A stretch of 64,000 nt of DNA from Calocera cornea HHB12733 (lineage: Eukaryota > Basidiomycota > Dacrymycetes > Dacrymycetales > Dacrymycetaceae): contig KV423995.1 of the NCBI GenBank assembly GCA_001632435.1, forward strand, positions 72,790 through 136,789, in the 5' to 3' direction. The notes beneath the pieces were generated by a model. That model ran no database searches. It saw only the letters and a list, made by a program, of their open reading frames with translations, and had not been told where the DNA came from. Made by a program: the position numbers and the translations under genes. Below, piece by piece: positions 56,761 through 64,000 of this stretch; the stretch's first letter is position 1, and every line of letters begins with the position of its first letter.

Positions 56761-59232
56761 ATGGCGGAACACGTACAGCCTGGTGTCTGTGCCGAGTTGC
56801 TTCAGGGAGTCGACACTGAAGTCGACTTCGTCTTTCAAATCTTGAGGGCTGATCACGCTACTCTCGGTGGTGTCCCGTTGCGGACGGAGGAGTATCGGTA
56901 CGTGTCGCCTTCACGTGTAGGTCATTGCAGTGGCTAACGGGTATTTTAGGTTGGTGTTGTCCGACTGCGAATGGTCTATGCAAGTCATGCTCGACCCACG
57001 TCTCAATCATCTGCTGGTTTCGGCGGGCGAGCTTGGCCTGATCAGAGTTCGCAAGGTTGTACGCGCGGTGTTGAATAGGACTAGGTGAGTCACACGTGAC
57101 TGTGCGCATATAGCTCTCATACTGATGTTTGAGCAGGATTATCGTTATCAGTGGTGCTCACGTGGTGCCGTGGGATGACGAGCGTCAAGTGCTTGGAGAG
57201 CCGGTCCCACTGAACCAATCCACACGTGCGGCTGTTGCGGGCGGAACTGTTGTCAGATCGCCACCGACGAACACGATGGCTGCTCTTTCTGTTGCCACCA
57301 ATGCGGAAAGAAGGCCGTCTGGAGGAAGAGGAACACCTATCGCGGAACAGGCTTCTGTTTCCAAGCCGCCGTCAGTTATCTCGAACGCTGCTCGCAATGC
57401 ACCGAATTTGCCGGCACGTGTGGGCGATCCAGTCACGAAGGTCAGGCCAGCCGCAGTGAACGCGAGTCGGCGGGATAACGCTGTGAGGAACTTGCCGGCC
57501 GGTGCACGTACGGGTTGGGGTGGTGTTGCAGATGCGTTCGACGAAGAAGGGAATCCCATCGGTGATGAAGAGGTGAACCCCGTTCCCATTAGCACGTTGG
57601 GCGTTCATGCTGTTCAAAACTATCTCATCCACGTGCGGGTCGTCGAAAAAGGCCATAAGAGGTCGTGGAACAATGAGAAGGGATCAGGAGAAATTTTGAC
57701 GCTAGTGGTCCAAGATCAATGGAGGGTAAGTGCGTATTGGCGTGGTTGGGACTGCGCTGATGCACGTGTAGACTAAGTGCAAAGTCATTGCGTTTCATCC
57801 AGATATCATCAAAGCTTGCGAGACGGACCTTGTTGTGGGCTCGGTGCGCATGCAGCAACCTGCACGTGAAGTCAGGACTGACGCGCCTTGCAGACTATCT
57901 CGATGTGGAACTGCAAGGTGACTGCTACGAGGGGACCTACTGTGGGTATGCACCCGTTCGACATTACTCTGGGAAGAGGCAGCAATATGGGCTTCAACAT
58001 GATTCCGGATACGCACGTCATTCCATTCGGAGACCCTTCCTACACGTCGATAGATATCTTGCGGAGCTTGTCTGGCGATGAACGAGTTGACGTGATCGGC
58101 ATTATTGTCAAGGTCGGCCCGTTGGAGACTTTCAAGGACGACAAGGTGAGAAACTGCGTATACACGTGGCTCTGTTCTTACTTACAGTTGACCAGGGAAA
58201 GGAGAAGCGTAGACGCGAACTTGCGATCACCGATGAGACGACAATGTCGATGCGTGTCGGGATCTGGGGTGGACGTGCAGTGACGTTTGCTGGCAAGGAA
58301 GGCGACACGATCAGTTTGCTCGGGGTTGTCGTGGACAACTATGGGGGGGGAAGCTTGAACGTGCACGTGGATACAACCGTGGAGCTCAATCCGGAAAGCG
58401 AAAAGGCTACTAAGCTCAAGAAGTGGTATGTGAATCTCCACGTGAGAGGATGTATCTCAAGTTCTGCAGGTACGATCGCCTCCCCGAAGGCACGAAGTTC
58501 CAGAGTGTGTCTTCTGGGTACAGCGCCGGCTGTCAACTTCCCGATAATGTTCTTCCGCGCTCAATTGCCATCAGTATGGACCGTCTGAAAGATTCGAATA
58601 TGGGTCGCGGGACTCGAGTGGACACGTTCAATATTGTGGAGAAGATTCTTCGCTGTGAGTATGAGTGCACGTACCGGGCTTGCACGCATGAAGGGTGCAA
58701 CAAAAAGCTCGATGTCAATAATCTCTGTTACACGGGTTCGCACAATCCTCAGCAGAGAGGGCTTCATCGTTTCTGGTAAGAATTTCCTTCTCGCGTTCAC
58801 GTGACTAGCTGAAGTATTACTAGCTTCTTGCTGAAATTGAGAGTTGGTCGGGATGACAGTTGGTATGATATTGCGGCGTTTGACGGAGTGGCGGAGCGCA
58901 TGCTCGGTATGACCGCGAACAAGACAGCTCGTGTGAGTACTTTAACGTGTACCCGCAGCTGTTACTCGCTACTCACGTGGGTTCAGCCGGCGTATAGCGC
59001 ACTCAAGGATCAGGCGATCGACGCGCTGGTTGGGCAAACGTGGTGGTTTACGGTGCAGGCGCGCACGAAATCGTGGAATCAAGGGCAAATTCGTACAAAC
59101 TCTGTCAAGAAGGCTGTGAGGGTCGATGATGAAGATGGAACTGTTCTGCCTATGGAAGACTATGAGAGGGACAGCGACGATGATGACCATGTCATTGAGG
59201 AGGAGGATGACATCGAGCAATATGAAGATTGA
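56761..59232 (+). CDS. Replication protein A large-subunit (RPA1/RFA1)-like protein
   Basis: Nine exons: 56761-56897, 56950-57084, 57137-57725, 57772-57843, 57894-58145, 58196-58429, 58462-58775, 58824-58932, 58987-59232; 695 aa. The RPA70 order is intact. The N-terminal OB fold (VQPGVCAELLQG, YRLVLSDCEWSMQVMLDP, RIIVISGAHVV) is followed by a linker; DBD-A (PISTLGVHAVQNYLIHVRVV, SWNNEKGSGEILTLVVQDQW, KVIAFHPDIIKACE); DBD-B (VDVIGIIVKVGPLETFKDDK, TTMSMRVGIWGGRAVTF); and DBD-C (RACTHEGCNKKL, SWYDIAAFDGVAERMLGMTA). The C-x4-C half of the DBD-C zinc ribbon is present; the second cysteine pair is not at canonical spacing. An acidic tail follows. It would bind single-stranded DNA. The introns I placed before KEKRR (exon 6) and FCRYD (exon 7) are the least certain. 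Most introns contain CACGTG. Confidence 0.75.
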
Positions 59233-59337
59233 TGAGTTTCTGTACTGTTACTACTGTGCACTGTGACTACTCTGGAACGAATCGAATTGTTGCTGCCTCC
59301 ACGTAGATGTACTGCGCTGTTTGATATCAAAATTACT

Positions 59338-60428
59338 TCAACTTGAACCAAAGGTAAGCCCCTGCTGCCCGGGCAGGTGGGCTACCGGAGTGCTGTCTGC
59401 TATATAGCGAATGGTGAGGTTGTCGTATCCAGCGAACGCGCCGGTGCTATCTGGGCGACGCAAGTAGGCTGGCTGAGGCGGCTTGTCCTGTAAAGGGGAG
59501 CGTAGCACGTGATTGAATGTGTTTCGAGGAAGGCCGTCTTCGGCAGTCACGGTGCACCACGTGCATCGTCGCAAAGCGCGGAGCTCTGCACTACGAATTC
59601 GAGCGCGGCGTGTGTCACGAAAGTGGATCACTAGGCAGTGCTGGTCGCCTATCGAGCGGGGTCCTAGCGGCACGTGGATGGAGTCGGATGGAAGATGTCT
59701 TCCTCTGCACCGAAAGCCGCGATCTTCGTACTTCTGAACAGCTTGGAACGCTCTATGTCGGAAGTTTTCGTTCCCCTGGTCGAAGACCCATGTTTCTCTT
59801 CCAAGAGTCGCTTGCGGATACAACGATATCAATGAACATGCAGTGACGATGTTCATGACACAACCTGCGAAAACAATTAGCTTCGGTTGGTTTTAAAAGG
59901 TGGGAAGTGACTACTCGAGTGGAATCGCAGGACGCACGCGAGAGGCGGTCCGTCAGTGCAGATTAGCTGTACTTTGCAATCATTCTTCAGATAAGTTGCA
60001 ACTGTTTTAGAAATGTGCTAAGGACTCGGGCTCTCACGTGAAGTTTGTTGCTTACCGTTCCACAACCTTTGCCCAGGAATGTAGAATTCGTGGGTAGTGG
60101 GTCGAGGTTGCAAAACATAGCCTTCGTGTGCGAGGAAGACATCGAATCGCGACGTGTGCTGATAGTGCAAATACAGGTCAAGATCTGACCCTATATAGTT
60201 GGTCCGCATGAGAAGTTGCAGTGCTTGGGAGCCTGAGATTATCGCTCCTGTCTTGAACATCAAGAGTCGGAAAGCATTACAGCGATCCGGGGCAATGAAC
60301 TTCAGCAGTATAGTGTTGATATGCCAAGCTTGTAGTAAGTATTCGGATACCTCGTCGCGGGTATCGGCGTCACGTGCGGAGAGCACAGCGAGACGGGAGA
60401 AATCGCAAGAGTCGAAAGGGTGAGCCAT
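59338..60428 (-). CDS. Nucleotidyltransferase-like protein of an Agaricomycete-expanded family
   Basis: Exons 60038-60428, 59915-60001 and 59338-59864 give 334 aa. ISGSQALQLL followed by NYIGSDLDLYL is the nucleotidyltransferase signature (G-S, then h-D-h-D-h). Downstream, CKVQLICTDGPPLACVLRFH, SCVMNIVTACSLISLYPQAT, VQKYEDRGF and RSIGDQHCLVI match a family I know from mushroom genomes only as hypothetical proteins with this fold. The first intron starts CAC|GTGAGA, so the CACGTG word overlaps the donor site. The substrate of the NTase fold is unknown: it could add nucleotides to RNA or protein, or act like an antibiotic-type transferase. Confidence 0.65.
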
Positions 60429-60578
60429 GTTGAGGAGTTGAAGCTCTACGGACGCGAGAGCAGAGGTTTATATATGCAGGAGAATCGAGGATGCAAAGCT
60501 GTGGGCACAGCAGTGGCTTGGCACGTGCACAGCGATGGCTGTTGGGTTGACAGTACTATCGTTAAATAGAAAAGTATG

Positions 60579-61342
60579 CTACATGCTCATCATGTAATTA
60601 GCACAGCTTCGATGCAACATTTCATTTAACAGAGACGTGTGGGTGAGAGGAGTAGTTGGATCACCTTGCGACAAAAGTCTTTCGAGGAAGCCGATGTCGG
60701 ATTCAGTGACATTTCCGTAGTCCAAGGAGTTGATGTCTTCTTTTTGGCGACGGGTGTAGCGTAACACAATTACACCGCCAAGCCATTCTCGCAAGTTGGA
60801 AGGGCTGGAAGTCTTGATTGGTACCGGTCCGCTCGGTTTCGTTGTTCTGTATTCGCTTATCACGTGGTACTGCTGGGTGTACATCTTCTTTGACTGATCT
60901 TGATGCACGTGCACATCGAGCATGTAGTCGGCGTACGGTCCCTGAATGTAGGAGTACAGAGGAATGGCGAATACTTCTGCTATGCCGGTGTTGTGGAGAG
61001 AAAACACAATAGGAACTGATATGATAGTTGATGGTTTGCCAAGTGGCACGTAAAGGGCGGCAAGTGAGATCTGCGCATATTTGAAACGTCTCTGGTAGCA
61101 AATTAGTCGGTGGCTGCTGTGCAAAGAAACAGAAGGCTAACACGGGGCAGAGTGAAGGCAGACGGCCTTATGACGATAGTCTCAATAATTTCGTACTTCA
61201 CCAAGCCTGCAGTGCGGCACTGCTCGGTGGGCTGTGAGTAACACTGTCTTAGAACCCCACGTGAGGTCCAGCGCACCGCGTCAGATTCATTCTCCACACG
61301 GAGAACAGTGTTCTCGCACGGTAGTGTTGATTCAAGAGGCAT
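60579..61342 (-). CDS. Unrecognised 237-aa protein
   Basis: Exons 61142-61342 and 60579-61091 (50-bp intron, GTTAGC...ACCAG). Starts MPLESTLPCENTVLRVENES; the second exon reads RRFKYAQISLAALYVPLGKP, STIISVPIVFSLHNTGIAEV, REWLGGVIVLRYTRRQKEDI. Alternating hydrophobic strands suggest a beta-rich fold, but no motif is recognisable. CACGTG occurs in the coding sequence (translated as His-Val in LDVHVHQD) and in the 5' part near 61258. It is transcribed away from the plus-strand gene at 61715, so the two may share a promoter. Confidence 0.5.
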
Positions 61343-61714
61343 GTCGAAGTAGCAAGCAAACCAGCATCAATGTGGACAGGCGGTGCGTTAGCTCGGCGCG
61401 ATATATACGCAATGAATTGTATACAGCATGAGACCGGAAAGGCGCTCACAGAAGTAGAAGCGGCTTGCTTCGTGATATGAGAATGACACAGTGGTAAGTA
61501 ATATAATGTACAGGAAGGGCTGGATATTGGTTCAGAGGTGTTCAGCCTTCTCATGCATCTTATCTGTTTTGATTTTTATCACGTGAGAAGGCTGTGCGGA
61601 CGGATGCACTTTGCGTCGGCAAATCAGAGCAAGCCACGCCAGCGCGATGCAACGGTCGCACTCACGTACAGCGAACCACCACGACTGCGAGTCTTTTCGT
61701 TACCGATCCTCCTT
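61343..61714. promoter_or_regulatory. Divergent spacer with a CACGTG word
   Basis: 372 bp between outward-facing genes, including ATCACGTGAGAA near 61579. No other feature. Confidence 0.4.
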
Positions 61715-62461
61715 ATGGGTACTATGAATTTCGACTTAGTGAAGGGCACTTGCTTGGCGCTACTGGACGACGTGACCCTGCCTTCAAAGTACGTGCAGGT
61801 GCTGAAGGTGGAACAAGTCGCTGTAGGCGGCTTGAAAGTGGATCCCGTGCAATATCGGTACGTGAAGCCACCTTTGACCACGTGGATGCTCGCGCTTACC
61901 GGATAACAGTGTCACGATAAGCGATGGGATGCAGTGCATCCCGGTCATGCTGGGAATGAATCTGAACAACATGGTGAAAGAGTTAGAACTGGCTCCGCTC
62001 GTCGTCGTGTCTCTGGAGGATTATCTGTGGGTAAACGTATGCACTTTGCGGTACGTGAGGTGTTGACTTCGACTATGAGTATCTGACATTGCGTAGAATC
62101 GTCATATTGACCGAGCTCAATGTGGTCGCCCGACCTACGCAAATCGTTGGGTCGCAACTGGAGCTGTTGAACGTCAGCACAGACCCGGCGAGCGTGTTGG
62201 ATAGCGTCGCGAAGTACCTGGAGGTCAATGACGCGCTTGATGTGAGTATTCCCTGTTCTTACATCTACGTGATAGCTTATCCAGTGTGTATAGGTTGTTT
62301 GTGGCGAGGAGTTGTCGTCGGACACGTGTGAATTGAGCACTGGTTCACTCACAGATGAGTCGACGCGGGATGTGGAAGAGGGCGAAGGGATTATGGACAC
62401 GGAAGTAAGGGAAGCAACGCGTATCAGCGAGAAGGCGGTTGCGGAATCGGACGCTTCCTAG
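61715..62461 (+). CDS. Second RPA1-N-like OB-fold protein
   Basis: Four exons (61715-61857, 61910-62050, 62097-62241, 62294-62461) give 198 aa. The first 140 residues parallel the N-terminal OB fold of the RPA1-like gene: LVKGTCLALLDDVTLPSKYV, QYRVTISDGMQCIPVMLGMN, NMVKELELAPLVVVSLEDYL, LRIVILTELNVVA. The first two introns fall at the same sites and in the same phase (2) as those of the RPA1-like gene (YR|LVLSD and TR|IIVI versus YR|VTISD and LR|IVIL), so the two genes descend from one. It has no DBD-A/B/C and ends in an acidic tail. In RPA1 this domain recruits partner proteins, so it may act as a decoy or adaptor; that is inference. Confidence 0.65.
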
Positions 62462-62537
62462 GATTTGTATCATAGCCTACGTGCAGCGCGTTTCGGCCGC
62501 GTAATCGTTGCAACACATTGCTCATTCAGTATGTATA

Positions 62538-63675
62538 TCAAAAGCTGAACTGTGACGCGGGGTCTGCGTCTCTGTCAGGGGCAACGTAAAGGACATTGAT
62601 CGCGTCTAACTGAAAAGTGATCTTGTAGCTGCGATCATTCTTCTCCACGTCTGCGCCCTGAGGTTCAAAGCGCTTCTTCACACGCAGCTCAGCTAAAACG
62701 ATGTCGTCGCGCTTCAGTTTTGTAACATCATAAGGCTTCATATCCTTCCTCTTTCTCATGCACGTGGTGGCGTCGAATACGGAGCGGAACTGGGTAGCCT
62801 GCGAAGATATGAATGAACAGGTAGCTGTGCGCACAGAGTTTAGAACGCACAGGCTTTTCAGATTTATAGCGCTTCTGAAACCTGCCCGCGTAAACTGTGC
62901 CGAAAGGGTTCAGGTCTAAATCTGACGTTTCGGTTAGTTAATTATCCGTTAAGAAGTCTTATTGCTTACCTTGCTTGGGCATAGCATACTCATTACAGAT
63001 CTGCGTCACTGCGCGAAGATCCTCTCTCACGAGGGGAGAAAACGTAATATATGGCTGGTCAGGCCACTCTCCGTCGTCATGCTGGAATACAGCTGTGACT
63101 ATGCGCCCAATGATCCAGATGATGATTGGCTGGTTGTCCGAGCGGACGAGGAAATTGGACATGTCGAACATGAATTCTTTGCCAAAGTGTAGATCGCGTG
63201 GCACGTGAGTGACATAATAAACACCGCGGTCTGCGTCTTCATACTCACGCATGCCGATAATGCGCCTATTTCCAAGTCAATTATCACACGCTACTCGGAG
63301 GCGCGATCCTTACGTGATGAAGTCAACACTTAAACCCGAATTTCTCAGATTCAAAGGGTCGTCAGCAGTAGGTTCGTCAAGGTGAGTGACGCCGTCTACG
63401 CGCGATTCTTGGTCCTCGGGAGTTGCTTCGCTGTCCCTGGTTCTGAAGTAAGTGTTCCGGTAGCAAGGTGACAGACCACGTGCGTACATATCCTTCGCGT
63501 CTAAGCTCTCTTCTGGAAGAACAGCTTCCTCACGGTCAACCTTTGCTCTATTCGGTTATAAAGTTAGTGCACACGCGTATAACACATTTGTAAAATACCT
63601 TTGCTTGCGGTGATTCTGCTCCGTTGAGTCAATGACTGCGCTGGAACGTTTCTTTGAGCTGGAGATGGAAGGCAT
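62538..63675 (-). CDS. Unrecognised 303-aa protein
   Basis: Five exons: 63599-63675, 63314-63547, 62970-63265, 62851-62894, 62538-62798, all in phase. Starts MPSISSSKKRSSAVIDSTEQ with a basic NLS-like patch (SSKKRSS, NHRKQR). The middle contains YYVTHVPRDLHFGKEFMFDM and PIIIWIIGRIVTAVFQHDDG; the end contains KLKRDDIVLAELRVKKRFEP and YKITFQLDAINVLYVAPD. The strand-rich pieces could be OB-like, but I recognise no family. Some CACGTG words fall in its exons (about 62761 and 63199). Confidence 0.5.
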
Positions 63676-64000
63676 TGTACGCAACCGTTGGTGTCAACGA
63701 GTGCACCTTTATACGTGTATCTACAGTGCCTTTGCAATATCCTCATTGCCTTAATTTATTTGCGACAACCCTGCACAGCTGAGGCATGCGCGGCCGACAA
63801 GCTTTCAAGCCACTTTGACGCTAACACTGGTGAGGCGGGACAGCCGCACAGCATTGTTCTAACTTATCGGTGCAACGTGGAACACAATAACATGCACCGT
63901 GTTTTGCGTGTGCAATTGTGGGACACAGGGAACGCTGGTACTTAGAAGTATGACGGTGTCTGCACCACTCAGTTTAGGACTGTACGGAGTCCGTCTGAAT
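63676..64000. other. Right edge of the window
   Basis: 325 bp upstream of the last minus-strand gene. No supported feature; the CACGTG-rich unit may continue beyond. Confidence 0.4.

Larger units (their letters stand above)
55534..64000. mobile_element. CACGTG-studded gene block encoding RPA1-like and NTase-like proteins (putative element, right end not in window)
   Basis: From about 55.7 to 63.5 kb I count about 38 CACGTG hexamers against roughly two expected; the preceding 55 kb has only isolated copies. The words sit in introns, promoters and exons of genes on both strands. The gene set (two RPA1-type OB-fold proteins, a nucleotidyltransferase-like protein, a coiled-coil/SIM protein, two unknowns) is unlike a host cluster. 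No transposase, recombinase or terminal repeat pair is visible, so calling it mobile is inference from composition and by analogy with the neighbouring KDZ element. Confidence 0.5.

Noticed and set aside
57770..58150. CACGTG words as ordinary E-boxes of the RPA1-like gene
   Set aside because: They are spread through introns, exons and 3' parts of all genes in the block and on both strands, so a promoter role for one gene does not explain them.

Overview
The window is genomic DNA of a filamentous basidiomycete, most likely an Agaricomycete. Genes are GC-rich and cut by many introns of about 35-75 bp with GT...AG ends. The conserved genes have clear fungal orthologues, and the window carries gene families typical of Agaricomycetes: a KDZ transposase, a nucleotidyltransferase-like family that I recognise from mushroom genomes, and a pogo/Fot1-type transposon.

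Region 1 (1-31.3 kb) is ordinary host chromosome. In order it holds: the start of a FAB1/PIKfyve lipid kinase (-), a Gfo/Idh/MocA oxidoreductase (+), a dCMP/cytidine-deaminase-like protein (-), a GATA zinc-finger protein (+), a 1175-residue unrecognised disordered protein (-), a gene-poor 3.5 kb, a voltage-sensor-only membrane protein (-), an extended-SDR reductase (-), a SAM methyltransferase (-), mitoribosomal mL40 (+), ATG22 (-), TFIIIB subunit BDP1 (-), and a second copy of the methyltransferase (+). I re-derived exon boundaries for almost all of these; coding lengths are multiples of three and the domains join in frame.

Region 2 (31.8-50.2 kb) is mobile DNA. A 1861-bp pogo-like element (31819-33679) with near-perfect terminal inverted repeats and TA duplications carries one intact transposase. 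Six bases away begins a 16.5-kb element, 33694-50199, with 74-bp inverted ends and an 8-bp target duplication (ATGCAAGC). It encodes a 1006-aa Kyakuja-Dileera-Zisupton (KDZ) transposase and seven other genes, mostly unrecognised. Its introns, spacers and some exons are studded with a self-complementary word, (T)CATGATCATG(A).

Region 3 (50.3-55.4 kb) returns to the host chromosome: a 14-helix DHA2 drug-efflux transporter (-), then a gene-poor stretch holding a decayed third copy of the methyltransferase with a small insertion in it.

Region 4 (about 55.4-64 kb, running off the right edge) looks like a second mobile or selfish element of a different kind. In under 8 kb there are about 38 copies of CACGTG (roughly 2 expected), again in introns, spacers and exons. 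It encodes a four-OB-fold replication protein A large subunit, a second short RPA1-N-like protein with the same intron positions, a nucleotidyltransferase-like protein, a coiled-coil protein with a SUMO-interacting-type motif, and two unrecognised proteins. No transposase is visible in the part shown. The shared architecture of regions 2 and 4 (an element-specific palindrome scattered over the whole unit, with a different word in each) is the most unusual thing in the window.
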